A DNA stretch of 64,000 nt from Pantoea sp. RIT-PI-b (GCF_001187905.1 NZ_LGIS01000012.1:310001-374000), one strand, 5' to 3'; positions 9,817 to 19,135 are shown, counted from the first letter of the stretch. The notes: generated from the letters alone by a model not told the origin. Program-made: numbers and translations.

Positions 9817-10710
9817 TCAGAGGGCTTTATCGTTCGGTGCTTTGAACAGGGCCTGCATGTCACTTGAAAGTTCGAAGTTCAGGTTCAGATTTTTCGGTGG
9901 AATTGGCTGTTTGAACCAGGTTTCAAACCATTTTGACGCTTCGCCCGAGGTTTGTGCTTTGGCAATAGTTTCATCCATCAGCTGTTTGAACTGGGGATCC
10001 TGATTACGCAGCATGCAGCCGTAAGCTTCTTTCGACTGCGGCGTGCCAACGATATCCCAGTTGTCAGGCTTCTTGGCCTTCGCACGTTCACCCGCCAGCA
10101 GCGCATCATCCATCATGAAGGCCACAGCACGACCGGTCTCCAGCGTACGGAAAGAATCACCATGGTCTTTTGCGCTGATGATGCGCATATCCATTTTCTT
10201 CTCATCGTTCAGCTTGTGCAGCAGCACTTCAGAGGTGGTACCGGAAGTCACCACAACGGTTTTGCCTTTCAGATCATCGAAATCTTTGATGTCGCCGCCT
10301 TTTTTCACCAGCAGACGCGTACCGATGATGAACACGGTGTCAGAGAAAGCCGCTTGTTTCTGACGCTCAAGGTTGTTGGTGGTAGAACCACACTCAAAAT
10401 CGTAAGTGCCGTTCTGCAACAGTGGAATACGGTTCTGTGAGGTAATCGGCAGCATTTTAATCTGCAGATCCGGCTTATTCAGCTTGGCCTTAATGGCGGC
10501 AATAATGGCGTTTGAGTAATCCTGTGAATAGCCAACCACTTTTTGCTGGTTGTCATAGTAAGAAAAGGGAACTGACGACTCACGATGCCCAACGACGATC
10601 ACGCCGCTATCATTGATTTTTTTCAGGGTACCGGTGAGATCTTCCGCCTGGGCCGCTCCCGCTGCTGCTCCCAACAGCAAAAGAGATAATGCCACTTTGC
10701 GTATCTGCAT
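9817..10710 (-). CDS. gltI: Glutamate/aspartate periplasmic binding protein GltI
   Basis: GltI captures glutamate and aspartate in the periplasm and hands them to GltJK. I choose the ATG at 10708-10710, preceded by GAAGGAG, giving 297 residues; the open frame extends 12 codons further without a ribosome site. Residues 1-22 are a Sec signal peptide ending AQAED. The mature protein is a type II solute-binding fold (cluster B), with EDLTGTLKKINDSGVIVVGHRESSVPFSY typical of GltI. The leader carries a GcvB-complementary site and the 3' UTR an SroC-like RNA. Confidence 0.96.
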   Translation of the reverse strand: MQIRKVALSLLLLGAAAGAAQAEDLTGTLKKINDSGVIVVGHRESSVPFSYYDNQQKVVGYSQDYSNAIIAAIKAKLNKPDLQIKMLPITSQNRIPLLQNGTYDFECGSTTNNLERQKQAAFSDTVFIIGTRLLVKKGGDIKDFDDLKGKTVVVTSGTTSEVLLHKLNDEKKMDMRIISAKDHGDSFRTLETGRAVAFMMDDALLAGERAKAKKPDNWDIVGTPQSKEAYGCMLRNQDPQFKQLMDETIAKAQTSGEASKWFETWFKQPIPPKNLNLNFELSSDMQALFKAPNDKAL

Positions 10711-10735
10711 GTTCCAACTCCTTCGTATGGATGTC

Positions 10736-10755
10736 GCGCAGAACATAAACTGCGC
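10736..10755 (-). other. Hairpin in the gltI leader
   Basis: GCGCAG and CTGCGC form a 6-base-pair stem around an 8-base AT-rich loop, about 25-45 bases upstream of the gltI start codon and next to the GcvB site. It may fold in the leader mRNA and shape access to the ribosome site. Function is inferred only. Confidence 0.45.
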
Positions 10756-10757
10756 AG

Positions 10758-10776
10758 ATTGTGATGTTGTGTGTAT
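10758..10776 (-). promoter_or_regulatory. C/A-rich GcvB target site in gltI leader
   Basis: The mRNA-sense (minus) strand here is an almost pure C/A stretch, containing ACACACAACATCACAAT. Its complement, TTGTGATGTTGTGT on the plus strand, is the same as the G/U-rich R1 seed of GcvB as I remember it. In Salmonella, GcvB represses gltI through a C/A-rich element upstream of the ribosome site, and here the element lies at about -48 to -66 from the start codon. Pairing is seen in sequence; repression is inferred. Confidence 0.65.
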
Positions 10777-11100
10777 TTCGTGCTGCTTTTTTAGTTATCC
10801 CATAGCGCAACTGCACGCAGGATAGTGATTAACATAGCGAATTGTTAACGCAATGAAACAAAAAAGTTTCTTTTTTGCGAGCCGCTCCGCACCAATAAAA
10901 GGCAAAAATTTCCTGATGCGCTAACAGAGTGCACATCAATGCCACAAATTAGTGCGTGAAGGTTGCAATACGCTGACAAAAGCCAATGTTTGCGAAAATC
11001 ACTGAAATAAATAGCAATGATCGTGCCAGCACGATGAATATCTGTAAAAAGACAGCAGAGAATCGGGGAAAGCGGGGCGGAAGAGAGAGAAAACAGCGGA
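10777..11100. other. gltI upstream region without a gene
   Basis: This AT-rich stretch between the gltI leader and the lnt terminator has no convincing open reading frame on either strand. It should hold the gltI promoter, for which I could not settle a convincing -35/-10 pair. A weak GAAAC/GTTTC hairpin followed by six T residues (plus strand, near 10855-10876) has no gene upstream to terminate. Confidence 0.5.
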
Positions 11101-11129
11101 TAAAACAGGCGAAGTGTTTACTTCGCCTG
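11101..11129 (-). terminator. Rho-independent terminator after lnt
   Basis: A perfect 9-base-pair stem (CAGGCGAAG/CTTCGCCTG, 6-base loop) is followed on the minus strand by TTTTA. It lies 17 bases after the lnt stop and ends the ybeZ-ybeY-corC-lnt transcript. Confidence 0.87.
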
Positions 11130-11146
11130 TCATGACAACAACCGGA

Positions 11147-12673
11147 TTAGTGACGACGGCGCAAAATCGCTACCACGATGCCAATCAACGTCAGAATCCA
11201 TACTGGCCAGATACCCGCTTTGGCATACGGTGTTTCACCGCGGGTTGGTGTCACTTTGGCTTCCAGAACGTCGCGCGTGAACTGTGCCAGCTCCTTCTCC
11301 ACCTCGCCGTTGGCGTTTACTACCGCGGTAACGCCATTGTTGGTGGAACGCAGCAGCGGACGTCCCAGCTCCAGCGCACGCATGCGCGCCATCTGGAAAT
11401 GCTGCCATGGCCCGATTGAATGGCCGAACCAGGCATCGTTAGAGACCGTCAACAAGAAATTGGTATCCGGACGGAAGTTGGCTCGAACCTGTTCCCCCAG
11501 CACGATCTCATAGCAGATAGCGCTGGTTAGGTTATAACCCGACACTTTCAGCTGCGGCTGAACATAGGCGCCACGGCTAAAGGATGACATCGGGAGATCG
11601 AAGAATGGAGCTAATGGCCGCAGCAGCTCCTCCAGCGGTACAAATTCACCAAAGGGTACCAGATGGTTTTTCTGATAACGGTTCTGGCTTTGATAGCTGT
11701 AAGGCTGTTCGCCACCCAATACAATGACTGAGTTATAGTCGTGATAGCGATGATCACCTTCCACGCGCGAATCCACGATACCGGTAATCAGTGAACTGCC
11801 ACGCGCGCGCAGCTTAGCATCCAGCGCACGCAGAAACGGCTGCTGGTTGCTTTCCAGATCGGTAATCGCTGATTCCGGCCAGATGATGATCGGTGCTTTA
11901 CCGATAAACGGCTGGCTGTATGAGGTGTAGACGCGCAGCGTATTCAGTAACTGCTGGGGATCCCACTTCATCGACTGTGGAATGTTGCCTTGCACCATGG
12001 CGACATCAACACTACGTTCCGGCAGCGGCTGATACCACTGCAGCATGCGCAGTGGCCACGGCAGCAACAGCAGTAACGCGGCGGCTATTAAACTTTTTAC
12101 CGTGCGGTGATGTAACGCGTGAACCAGCAGGCCAGCGATAACCATCAGCAGGAAGGTAATGGTTTCTACCCCGGCTAACGGCGCTAACCCCTTCAGCGGG
12201 CCGTCAATCTGGCTGTAGCCAAACTGCAGCCACGGAAAGCCGGTGAGAACCCAGCCGCGCAGGAATTCGCTAACTTGCCATAAAGCCGGTGCTGCCAACG
12301 CCAAACGCCATAGCGTTGCGCGTGGCCAGAAACGGTTAAGTAAGCTGGCGAACAGCAGCGGATAAAGCGACAGATAGGCCGCCAGCAGAATCACCAGGAA
12401 GATGTTAACCGGGCCGGGCATGCCACCGAATGTGGCAATGCTGACGTAGACCCAGTTGATGCCGCTACCAAACAGTCCAAATCCCCAGACGAAGCCGATG
12501 GCCGCCGCCTGTGCAGTGCGGCGTTCCAGCAGCAACAGCTGCAGACCAAACAGCGAAATTAACGCAGCGGGCCAGAAATCGTAGGGAGAAAAGGAAAGGG
12601 TGCCAATGGCACCCATAATTAACGCCAGCAGCAGGCGTACCCGCTGCTGCGAGTAAAGAGAGGCTAAAGCCAT
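11147..12673 (-). CDS. lnt: Apolipoprotein N-acyltransferase
   Basis: Lnt adds the third acyl chain to the N-terminal cysteine of lipoproteins in the inner membrane, the last step of lipoprotein maturation. The 508 residues hold eight or so N-terminal membrane segments (to about residue 210) and a periplasmic nitrilase-type domain. The catalytic triad is visible at the same positions as in E. coli: Glu267 (IIIWPESAI), Lys335 ([13 protein letters not shown]) and Cys387 (TSAICYEIV). It begins 4 bases after corC, the usual corC-lnt pairing, and ends at a strong terminator. Confidence 0.97.
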   Translation of the reverse strand: MALASLYSQQRVRLLLALIMGAIGTLSFSPYDFWPAALISLFGLQLLLLERRTAQAAAIGFVWGFGLFGSGINWVYVSIATFGGMPGPVNIFLVILLAAYLSLYPLLFASLLNRFWPRATLWRLALAAPALWQVSEFLRGWVLTGFPWLQFGYSQIDGPLKGLAPLAGVETITFLLMVIAGLLVHALHHRTVKSLIAAALLLLLPWPLRMLQWYQPLPERSVDVAMVQGNIPQSMKWDPQQLLNTLRVYTSYSQPFIGKAPIIIWPESAITDLESNQQPFLRALDAKLRARGSSLITGIVDSRVEGDHRYHDYNSVIVLGGEQPYSYQSQNRYQKNHLVPFGEFVPLEELLRPLAPFFDLPMSSFSRGAYVQPQLKVSGYNLTSAICYEIVLGEQVRANFRPDTNFLLTVSNDAWFGHSIGPWQHFQMARMRALELGRPLLRSTNNGVTAVVNANGEVEKELAQFTRDVLEAKVTPTRGETPYAKAGIWPVWILTLIGIVVAILRRRH

Positions 12674-12677
12674 AAAA

Positions 12678-13559
12678 TTATTCGTCTTCCAGTTGCGGTT
12701 GGGGTGAGTCTTCCGGAATTTTTACATGCACCTGGATAATACGGCGGCTGTCAGCCATTGCGACTTTGAACTGATAACCATCAATGACAATACTTTCGCC
12801 GCGAGCGGGAAGGTGGCCGAATCCCTGCATGACCAATCCGCCAATGGTATCGACTTCGTCATCGCTGAAATCGGTGCCAAAGACTTCGTTAAAATCTTCA
12901 ATTTGCGTTAAAGCACGCATGGTGTAGGTGTAACGATTGAGTTGGCGAATATCACGACCTTCTTCATCGTCATACTCATCTTCAATTTCGCCAACAATCA
13001 GCTCAAGAATATCCTCGATGGTCACCAGACCAGAGACGCCACCAAATTCATCAATGACAATTGCCATGTGATAACGCTGCGAGCGGAACTCTTTTAGCAT
13101 GCGGTCAACGCGCTTGCTTTCAGGCACCACCACGGCGGTGCGCAGCACCTTTTCCATGCTGAACGGCTCAGACGCGCTCGCCATAAACGGCAGCAGGTCT
13201 TTGGCCATCAAAATGCCTTCAACATGATCTTTGTCTTCGCTGATCACCGGGAAACGTGAATGCGCAGATTCAATAATCACCGCCAGGCACTCTTCCAGAG
13301 TTTGGTTGCGTTTCAGGGTGATCATTTGTGAGCGTGGGATCATGATGTCCCGCACGCGCTGTTCGGCAATATCCAGCACCCCTTCGAGCATGTCGCGGGT
13401 ATCCTGGTCGATCAGCTCTTTCTGCTCAGAATCGCGGATTAACCCCAGCAGTTCATCACGGTTTTTTGGCTCACCGTGAAACAGTTGGTTGATTAGCAGG
13501 GAGAAAAATCCCTTTTTACTACTGGGTGCGTCGCTGTTTTGAGAATGGTCGTCGCTCAT
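12678..13559 (-). CDS. corC: CBS-domain protein CorC (YbeX)
   Basis: CorC (YbeX) is a cytoplasmic protein linked to magnesium/cobalt efflux and, more recently, to ribosome maturation and antibiotic tolerance. The 293 residues show an acidic N-terminal leader, a pair of CBS domains (about residues 65-190, with [15 protein letters not shown] and [14 protein letters not shown]) and a C-terminal CorC/HlyC transporter-associated domain ([18 protein letters not shown]). It is placed between ybeY and lnt as in E. coli. The upstream 82-base spacer contains a 9-base-pair hairpin. Confidence 0.94.
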   Translation of the reverse strand: MSDDHSQNSDAPSSKKGFFSLLINQLFHGEPKNRDELLGLIRDSEQKELIDQDTRDMLEGVLDIAEQRVRDIMIPRSQMITLKRNQTLEECLAVIIESAHSRFPVISEDKDHVEGILMAKDLLPFMASASEPFSMEKVLRTAVVVPESKRVDRMLKEFRSQRYHMAIVIDEFGGVSGLVTIEDILELIVGEIEDEYDDEEGRDIRQLNRYTYTMRALTQIEDFNEVFGTDFSDDEVDTIGGLVMQGFGHLPARGESIVIDGYQFKVAMADSRRIIQVHVKIPEDSPQPQLEDE

Positions 13560-13596
13560 GGCGTTTTTATTTCGTTCTCTCTAATGAGGGATTGGG

Positions 13597-13620
13597 GCTG
13601 CTGGCATCCGCGCCAGCAGC
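13597..13620. other. Hairpin in the ybeY-corC spacer
   Basis: GCTGCTGGC and GCCAGCAGC form a perfect 9-base-pair stem with a 6-base loop in the only sizeable gap of this operon. No U-run follows on the transcribed strand, so it is not an ordinary terminator; it could be a processing or stability element. Confidence 0.5.
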
Positions 13621-13641
13621 GCAATAACCTGAACCAACGGC

Positions 13642-14115
13642 TCAGGCGTCTTCTTTCTCCGAAATGTACGGATCAGGATAACCAAGAGCAAGCATTATCT
13701 CGGTCTCCAGCGCCTCCATCTCTTCGGCTTCTTCATCTTCGATATGGTCGTACCCCAGCAGATGCAGCGTACCGTGCACAACCATATGCGCCCAATGCGC
13801 TTCAACGGTTTTGCCTTGTTCAGCAGCCTCTTGCTCGACAACCTGGCGGCAAATGATCAGATCGCCCAGTAGCGGTAACTCAATTCCCGGAGGGGCTTCA
13901 AACGGGAAAGAGAGCACGTTCGTCGGCTTATCTTTGCCGCGATAAGTCAGATTAAGCTCATTACTTTCCGCCTCATCCACCAGGCGAACAGTGACTTCGC
14001 TTTCCGGCTGAAAGGGTGTTACCGCCGCTTCCAGCCAGCGTTGAAAATCGCTCTCCGCAGGCAGATGGTTTTCATCGGCGCAGGCCAGCTGTAAGTCTAA
14101 AATCACCGCGCTCAT
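13642..14115 (-). CDS. ybeY: Endoribonuclease YbeY
   Basis: YbeY is a zinc-dependent endoribonuclease needed for 16S rRNA 3'-end maturation and 70S quality control. The 157 residues contain the diagnostic H-x3-H-x5-H metal motif at His114, His118 and His124 ([14 protein letters not shown]), exactly the E. coli positions. The start overlaps the end of ybeZ by 4 bases, so the two are probably translationally coupled; YbeZ and YbeY are known partners in rRNA metabolism. Confidence 0.97.
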   Translation of the reverse strand: MSAVILDLQLACADENHLPAESDFQRWLEAAVTPFQPESEVTVRLVDEAESNELNLTYRGKDKPTNVLSFPFEAPPGIELPLLGDLIICRQVVEQEAAEQGKTVEAHWAHMVVHGTLHLLGYDHIEDEEAEEMEALETEIMLALGYPDPYISEKEDA

Positions 14116-15185
14116 GAACGCTCCTGCGGGCTGGTTTGGGTGGCAAGCTGAGCCGCGATAGCTTCGCGTTTGCGCTCTTCTGCCTGTTGATCACGGCGTT
14201 TCTGATCGGCGGTTTCCCAGGCTTCATAAGCATTCACGATGCGTGCGACAACCGGATGACGGACCACGTCTTCGCTGTGGAAAAAGTTAAAGCTGATCTC
14301 ATCGACTTCTGCCAGCACTTCAATGGCGTGGCGCAAGCCGGATTTGGTGCTACGCGGCAAGTCAATCTGCGTTATATCACCGGTAATCACCGCTTTGGAA
14401 TTGAAGCCGATACGCGTCAGGAACATTTTCATCTGCTCGATGGTGGTGTTCTGGCTCTCATCAAGAATGACGAAGGCGTCGTTCAGCGTGCGTCCGCGCA
14501 TGTAGGCCAGCGGAGCGACTTCGATGACGTTACGCTCAATCAGTTTCTCTACACGCTCAAAGCCGAGCATTTCGAACAGCGCGTCGTAGAGTGGACGCAA
14601 ATAGGGGTCCACTTTCTGGCTGAGGTCGCCGGGCAGGAAGCCGAGTTTTTCACCGGCTTCCACCGCCGGACGCGTCAGCAAAATACGACGAATCTCCTGA
14701 CGTTCCAACGCATCCACCGCGGCAGCCACCGCCAGATAGGTTTTACCGGTACCGGCCGGGCCAATACCAAAAGTGATGTCGTGCGCGAAAATGTTAGCGA
14801 TGTATTGCGCCTGGTTAGGCGTGCGCGGTTTGATCACGCCGCGCTTGGTTTTGATATTCACCGCTTTGCCGAATTCCGGCACGCTCTCAGCGCTTTGTTC
14901 CAGTACGCGGCTCTCTTTGATCGCCAGGTGAATCTGGTCCGGTTCGATATCTTTAATCTGACCACGCATCGGGGCGGTATCAACGTACAGGGTACGCAGG
15001 ATATTCACGGCAGCGTCCACGCACAGCGAGCGTCCAGTCAGCGTGAACAGGTTATCGCGACGTTTGATTTCAAGGCCCAAACGGCGCTCTAGCTGCTTCA
15101 CATTGTCATCCATCGGACCGCACAAGCTCATCAGTCGTTGGTTATCTGCCGGTTCAAGGGCTATTTCACGCGTTTCGATATTCAA
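14112..15185 (-). CDS. ybeZ: PhoH-like ATPase YbeZ
   Basis: YbeZ is a PhoH-family P-loop ATPase that works with YbeY in RNA metabolism. I choose the TTG at 15183-15185, which gives [18 protein letters not shown] as in E. coli and has AAGGA five bases upstream; a GTG at 15203 is in frame but lacks a ribosome site. The 357 residues include Walker A ([11 protein letters not shown]) near residue 150 and Walker B ([12 protein letters not shown]). An Arg/Lys/Glu-rich tail ends the protein. It is downstream of miaB and overlaps ybeY. Confidence 0.93.
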   Translation of the reverse strand: MNIETREIALEPADNQRLMSLCGPMDDNVKQLERRLGLEIKRRDNLFTLTGRSLCVDAAVNILRTLYVDTAPMRGQIKDIEPDQIHLAIKESRVLEQSAESVPEFGKAVNIKTKRGVIKPRTPNQAQYIANIFAHDITFGIGPAGTGKTYLAVAAAVDALERQEIRRILLTRPAVEAGEKLGFLPGDLSQKVDPYLRPLYDALFEMLGFERVEKLIERNVIEVAPLAYMRGRTLNDAFVILDESQNTTIEQMKMFLTRIGFNSKAVITGDITQIDLPRSTKSGLRHAIEVLAEVDEISFNFFHSEDVVRHPVVARIVNAYEAWETADQKRRDQQAEERKREAIAAQLATQTSPQERS

Positions 15186-15392
15186 ATGAATCCTTAAGGT
15201 CACTCAGGGCCAGTTGAAAAGGTGTGCCGGATGCTGGCATCAAAGCGTTCAGCATCTTTATGGAATTATTTATGGCGCTGCGCACAGGCGCAAGCTTCAG
15301 AAACGATATTTGGGCAGCGTCTGCGGAAAGCAAGGGCGACAGGATGAAACAGGCGACAGCGCTTTGTGCGCTATCGCTCAACGTTAGAGGTT

Positions 15393-16817
15393 TCAAGGCT
15401 GGAACAAACCAACGCCGATTTCGTTCTCTTTGCGGGTACGGGCAATCACCGACGCTGGACTCTCTGCTACACGCAGCGCCATTTGCTCTTCGGTGCGCAC
15501 CAGCACGCCACGCAGTGAGCTGGCGTAGACATCAACAATTTCAACATCAACAAACTTACCGATCATTTCAACCGGCGCTTCGAAATTCACTACGCGGTTG
15601 TTATCGGTACGACCGGTCAGCTCCATCACATTCTTGCGTGAAATTCCTTCGACCAGTACGCGCTGCGTAGTGCCCAACATGCGGCGGCTCCACGCCATTA
15701 CCTGTTGATTGATGCGGTCTTGCAGAATGTGGAGACGCTGCTTTTTCTCCTCTTCCGACACATCATCTGGCAGATCGGCCGCTGGCGTGCCTGGGCGCAT
15801 CGAGTAGATAAAGCTGAAGCTCACATCGAAATTCACTTCGCCCACCAGCTTCATGGTCTGCTCGAAGTCCTGCTGTGTCTCACCCGGAAAGCCGATGATG
15901 AAATCAGAGCTCAGCTGGATATCCGGACGCGCCGCCTTCAGCTTGCGAATAATCGCTTTGTACTCCAGTGCGGTGTGAGCACGCTTCATCAGGGTCAGGA
16001 TACGATCCGAGCCGCTCTGGACGGGCAGGTGCAGGAAACTTGCCAGCTCGGGGGTATCACGATAGACCTCGATAATGTCATCGGTAAATTCAATCGGATG
16101 GCTGGTGGTGAAACGAATACGGTCAATGCCGTCGATTGCCGCCACTAAGCGCAGCAATTCAGCAAAGGTACAGATATCGCCATCAAAGGTGGCACCGCGA
16201 TAGGCATTGACGTTCTGGCCCAGCAGGTTAACTTCTCGTACGCCCTGAGCGGCCAACTGGGCGACCTCAAGCAGAATATCGTCGCTTGGACGGCTTACTT
16301 CCTCACCGCGGGTGTAAGGCACCACGCAGAAAGTGCAGTATTTGTTGCAGCCTTCCATGATGGAAACAAACGCGGTTGGGCCATCTGCGCGCGGTTCGGG
16401 CAGGCGGTCAAACTTTTCGATTTCCGGGAAGCTGATGTCTACGATTGGGCTTTTACTGCCGCGTACGGTGTTGATCATCTCCGGCAGGCGATGCAACGTT
16501 TGTGGACCAAACACGATATCAACGTAACTGGCGCGTTGACGCAGACGTTCACCTTCCTGCGAGGCTACACAACCACCCACCCCGATGATCACCTCGGGAT
16601 TATCGGCTTTCAGCTTTTTCCAACGGCCTAACAGTGCAAAAACCTTCTCCTGCGCTTTTTCACGAATTGAGCAGGTGTTGAGCAGCAGAACGTCCGCTTC
16701 TTCAGCTGCCTCAGTGAGGGTATAGCCGTGCGTACTGTTCAACAGATCGGCCATCTTCGATGAATCATACTCATTCATCTGACAGCCCCAGGTCTTGATA
16801 TGCAGTTTTTTGGTCAT
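15393..16817 (-). CDS. miaB: tRNA-2-methylthio-N6-dimethylallyladenosine synthase
   Basis: MiaB is a radical-SAM methylthiotransferase that converts i6A37 to ms2i6A37 in tRNAs reading UNN codons. Starting at [20 protein letters not shown] (474 residues, the E. coli length) it has an N-terminal UPF0004 domain with its three cluster cysteines, the radical-[11 protein letters not shown] motif near residue 157, and a C-terminal TRAM domain. An ATG four codons earlier (16829) is equally possible, as neither has a strong ribosome site. A tRNA cluster lies about 1.5 kb away across ubiF. Confidence 0.95.
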   Translation of the reverse strand: MTKKLHIKTWGCQMNEYDSSKMADLLNSTHGYTLTEAAEEADVLLLNTCSIREKAQEKVFALLGRWKKLKADNPEVIIGVGGCVASQEGERLRQRASYVDIVFGPQTLHRLPEMINTVRGSKSPIVDISFPEIEKFDRLPEPRADGPTAFVSIMEGCNKYCTFCVVPYTRGEEVSRPSDDILLEVAQLAAQGVREVNLLGQNVNAYRGATFDGDICTFAELLRLVAAIDGIDRIRFTTSHPIEFTDDIIEVYRDTPELASFLHLPVQSGSDRILTLMKRAHTALEYKAIIRKLKAARPDIQLSSDFIIGFPGETQQDFEQTMKLVGEVNFDVSFSFIYSMRPGTPAADLPDDVSEEEKKQRLHILQDRINQQVMAWSRRMLGTTQRVLVEGISRKNVMELTGRTDNNRVVNFEAPVEMIGKFVDVEIVDVYASSLRGVLVRTEEQMALRVAESPASVIARTRKENEIGVGLFQP

Positions 16818-16998
16818 CGAACTAGCCATTGGTTAACGCGAAGTGCAGGGCGCGTATTGTAATGCCTCGCTGCAGCTGTGACCAGCTAACCCTGCATACT
16901 TCACGCATGCACGTCGCATCGAATGACGAATTTCCGGTACACTTTAGCTATCAACGTGATGCTGTAAGGTCTCACGGCAAAAAGAAGGATTAGAGTCG

Positions 16999-18171
16999 AT
17001 GCAGGATTCACATTTTGATGTGGTGATCGTGGGCGGTGGCATGGTTGGCGCGGCGCTGGCGTGTGGTCTGGCGCAGCAACAGTTCCGCGTGGCAGTGATT
17101 GAACGAGCGGAGCCAGCGGCCTTTGATGCTAGCAGCGAGCCGGATGTGCGAATTTCCGCGATTGGTGCCTCCTCAGTCGCACTGCTGCAGCAGCTGGATG
17201 TTTGGCAGCGCGTACTGGCTATGCGCTGTGCACCTTATCGGCAGTTGGAAACCTGGGAGTGGCAAAACGCGCATGTATCATTTGATGCAGCGTCGCTTGG
17301 ATTACCTGAGTTGGGCTTCATGGTGGAGAACAGCGTGCTGCAGCGGTCGCTGTGGGAAAAGATGCAGGAAGAAGGCATCACGCTAATTTGCCCGGCGAGT
17401 TTACAGGGTTTGCAGCCGCATAGCGCTGGCTGGCATGTGCAACTGGATAGCGGGCAAACGCTGGATACGCGTTTAGTGGTCGGCGCTGATGGTGCCAACT
17501 CACGGGTGCGTCAATTAGCGGGCATTGGCGTGCGAGGATGGCACTATGCGCAATCCTGTATGCTTATCAGCGTGGAGTGCGAGCAGTATGTTGGCGACTC
17601 CACCTGGCAGCAGTTTACGCCGCAAGGGCCACGTGCTTTCCTGCCGCTGTTTGATCGTCGTGCTTCGCTGGTGTGGTATGACGCGCCGGCGCGTATTCGT
17701 CAGCTGCAAAGTTTGCCGTTGTCACAGCTGGAGAAAGAGATTCATGCGAACTTTCCGGCCCGTGTGGGAAACTTTAAAGTCAAAACCGCAGCATCGTTCC
17801 CGCTGGTGCGACGTCATGCTACGCGTTATGTGATGCCCGGATTAGCGCTGGTGGGGGATGCGGCGCATACCATCAACCCGTTGGCCGGGCAGGGTGTTAA
17901 CCTGGGCTATCGGGATGTGGATGCTTTGATCACTACGCTGGTTGAGGCGCGCAGCCAGGCGGAGCTTTGGGCATCGGATGCCGTGCTGCAGCGTTATCAT
18001 CGTCAGCGTTATAAAGACAACTTACTGATGCAGGGCGGGATGGATCTGTTCTACTTCGCATTTAGTAATAAGCTGCCGCCATTACGCTTTGCGCGCAATC
18101 TGGCGCTGATTGCCGCGGAGAATGCCGGAGCGTTAAAACGCAAGGTGCTGCGCTACGCGCTAGGTTTATAA
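16999..18171 (+). CDS. ubiF: 3-demethoxyubiquinol 3-hydroxylase UbiF
   Basis: UbiF is the FAD-dependent monooxygenase that hydroxylates C5 of the ubiquinone ring precursor in aerobic ubiquinone synthesis. The 390 residues begin with the dinucleotide-binding fold VVIVGGGMVGAALACGLAQQ, and carry the UbiH/UbiF-type DG motif (VVGADGANSRVR) and the GD motif LVGDAAHTINPLAGQGVNLG. It is divergent from miaB and convergent with the tRNA cluster, as in E. coli. Start ATG at 16999 is preceded by GAAGGA. Confidence 0.95.
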   Translation: MQDSHFDVVIVGGGMVGAALACGLAQQQFRVAVIERAEPAAFDASSEPDVRISAIGASSVALLQQLDVWQRVLAMRCAPYRQLETWEWQNAHVSFDAASLGLPELGFMVENSVLQRSLWEKMQEEGITLICPASLQGLQPHSAGWHVQLDSGQTLDTRLVVGADGANSRVRQLAGIGVRGWHYAQSCMLISVECEQYVGDSTWQQFTPQGPRAFLPLFDRRASLVWYDAPARIRQLQSLPLSQLEKEIHANFPARVGNFKVKTAASFPLVRRHATRYVMPGLALVGDAAHTINPLAGQGVNLGYRDVDALITTLVEARSQAELWASDAVLQRYHRQRYKDNLLMQGGMDLFYFAFSNKLPPLRFARNLALIAAENAGALKRKVLRYALGL

Positions 18172-18174
18172 ATC

Positions 18175-18198
18175 GTAGGGGGCGCATCAGTGCGCTCC
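18175..18198. repeat. Short palindromic repeat, family B, copy 1
   Basis: A 24-base element starting GTAGGGGGCGCA and ending TGCGCTCC lies 3 bases after the ubiF stop. Its arms can pair (GGnGCGCA with TGCGCnCC). A close relative precedes pxpB at 39773-39796. Confidence 0.65.
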
Positions 18199-18223
18199 GG
18201 GTTAATGCCCGAACGCAGAAAAC

Positions 18224-18251
18224 AATAAAGCCCGCAAAAGCGGGCTTTATT
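18224..18251. terminator. Bidirectional terminator between ubiF and the tRNA cluster
   Basis: A perfect 12-base-pair inverted repeat (AATAAAGCCCGC/GCGGGCTTTATT, loop AAAA) lies between two convergent transcripts. T-rich sequence follows on both strands, so it can end both ubiF and the glnX end of the tRNA operon. Confidence 0.88.
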
Positions 18252-18259
18252 GTGCAATT

Positions 18260-18334
18260 TGGCTGGGGTGCAGGGATTCGAACCCCGGAATGCTGGTATC
18301 AGAAACCAGTGCCTTACCGCTTGGCGACACCCCA
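18260..18334 (-). tRNA. glnX: tRNA-Gln (anticodon CUG), glnX position
   Basis: A 75-base cloverleaf including an encoded CCA: 5' TGGGGTGTCGCCAAGCGGTA, anticodon loop TTCTGAT (anticodon CUG) and T-arm GGTTCGAATCC. It has the normal A at position 26. It is the last gene of the cluster, matching E. coli glnX. Confidence 0.97.
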
Positions 18335-18362
18335 ATAGGTGTTTAATCAAATTGTCTTTTTA

Positions 18363-18437
18363 TGGCTGGGGTGCAGGGATTCGAACCCCGGAATGCTGGT
18401 ATCAGAAACCAGAGCCTTACCGCTTGGCGACACCCCA
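18363..18437 (-). tRNA. glnV: tRNA-Gln (anticodon CUG), glnV position, U26 variant
   Basis: A 75-base tRNA identical to the glnX copy except for one base: U instead of A at position 26 (genome position 18413), the hinge between the D-stem and anticodon stem. Anticodon CUG and the encoded CCA are intact. Confidence 0.96.
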
Positions 18438-18443
18438 ATAATT

Positions 18444-18520
18444 TGGTGGCTACGACGGGATTTGAACCTGTGACCCCATCATTATGAGTGATGTGCTCTA
18501 ACCAGCTGAGCTACGTAGCC
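18444..18520 (-). tRNA. metU: tRNA-Met (elongator, CAU), metU position
   Basis: A 77-base elongator tRNA-Met starting GGCTACGTAGCTCAG, anticodon loop CTCATAA, with encoded CCA. The body is identical to the second Met copy at 18844-18920. Confidence 0.97.
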
Positions 18521-18546
18521 TTGGTACTGCTTACTGCATCCGACGA

Positions 18547-18621
18547 TGGCTGGGATACCTGGATTCGAACCAGGGAATGCCGGTATCAAAAACCGGTGCC
18601 TTACCGCTTGGCGATATCCCA
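18547..18621 (-). tRNA. glnW: tRNA-Gln (anticodon UUG), glnW position
   Basis: A 75-base tRNA with anticodon loop TTTTGAT (UUG) and encoded CCA. Acceptor TGGGATA pairs with TATCCCA; the anticodon stem is CCGGT/ACCGG. It differs from its tandem partner at several paired positions. Confidence 0.97.
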
Positions 18622-18655
18622 TTCGTCGATTTTGTATCCACAACATATTCCGGAT

Positions 18656-18730
18656 TGGCTGGGGTACCAGGATTCGAACCTGGGAATGCTGGTATCAAAA
18701 ACCAGTGCCTTACCGCTTGGCGATACCCCA
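18656..18730 (-). tRNA. glnU: tRNA-Gln (anticodon UUG), glnU position
   Basis: A 75-base tRNA with anticodon UUG and encoded CCA. Acceptor TGGGGTA pairs with TACCCCA and the anticodon stem is CTGGT/ACCAG, both changed from glnW by compensating pairs, so both copies stay folded. Confidence 0.97.
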
Positions 18731-18751
18731 TCCGGCTGCCGAAGACTGAAA

Positions 18752-18836
18752 TGGTGCGGGAGGCGAGACTTGAACTCGCACACCTTGCGGCGCTAGAACC
18801 TAAATCTAGTGCGTCTACCAATTTCGCCACTCCCGC
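18752..18836 (-). tRNA. leuW: tRNA-Leu (anticodon UAG)
   Basis: An 85-base class II tRNA with a long variable arm (CGCCGCAAGGTGTG region), acceptor GCGGGAG/CTCCCGC, anticodon UAG and encoded CCA. It occupies the leuW position between metT and glnU. Confidence 0.97.
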
Positions 18837-18843
18837 AAAAAGA

Positions 18844-18920
18844 TGGTGGCTACGACGGGATTTGAACCTGTGACCCCATCATTATGAGTGATGTGCTCTA
18901 ACCAGCTGAGCTACGTAGCC
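18844..18920 (-). tRNA. metT: tRNA-Met (elongator, CAU), metT position
   Basis: First gene of the cluster; a 77-base elongator tRNA-Met identical in body to the copy at 18444-18520. Spacing to leuW is only 7 bases, so processing must separate them. Confidence 0.97.
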
Positions 18921-18958
18921 ATCTTTTTCGCGTAACCTTCATCGGCGTTGCGGGGCGC

Positions 18959-18987
18959 ATTATGCGTATTGAGTCTTGTAGCGTCAA
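18959..18987 (-). promoter_or_regulatory. Promoter of the seven-tRNA operon
   Basis: On the minus strand -35 TTGACG (18982-18987) and -10 CATAAT (18959-18964) are separated by 17 bases. The -10 is followed by GCGCCCCGC, the GC-rich discriminator typical of stringently controlled stable-RNA promoters. Transcription should start about 30 bases before metT. Confidence 0.82.
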
Positions 18988-19090
18988 CAATTTTTTTGCC
19001 GTTTTTCGCCTTAAAACGCCTGTTTGTCTGGCTTGTAACCAGGCTGGTGGTTTATTCGGCAATTTTCACTCATGACATCATCGATTGCAC

Positions 19091-19116
19091 AAAAAAGGGA
19101 CTCATTTGAGCCCCTT
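19091..19116 (-). terminator. Rho-independent terminator after asnB
   Basis: On the minus strand AAGGGGCTCA and TGAGTCCCTT pair (one G-U) around AA and are followed by TTTT. It separates asnB from the tRNA operon promoter just downstream. Confidence 0.85.
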
Positions 19117-19135
19117 ATCTTGTTGAGTAAAAACC

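Noticed and set aside
14136..15092. A 318-codon plus-strand open frame opposite ybeZ
   Set aside because: It lies entirely within ybeZ, is His/Phe/Gln rich as expected for an antisense frame, and has no homology I recognise.
18531..18873. Several open frames of 60-100 codons within the tRNA cluster
   Set aside because: They arise from repeated tRNA sequence on both strands; the tRNA genes fully explain the region.
18444..18920. Duplicated 77-base sequence as a possible mobile repeat or attachment site
   Set aside because: The two copies are the tandem tRNA-Met genes of the conserved metT-metU cluster; no integrase or foreign block is nearby.
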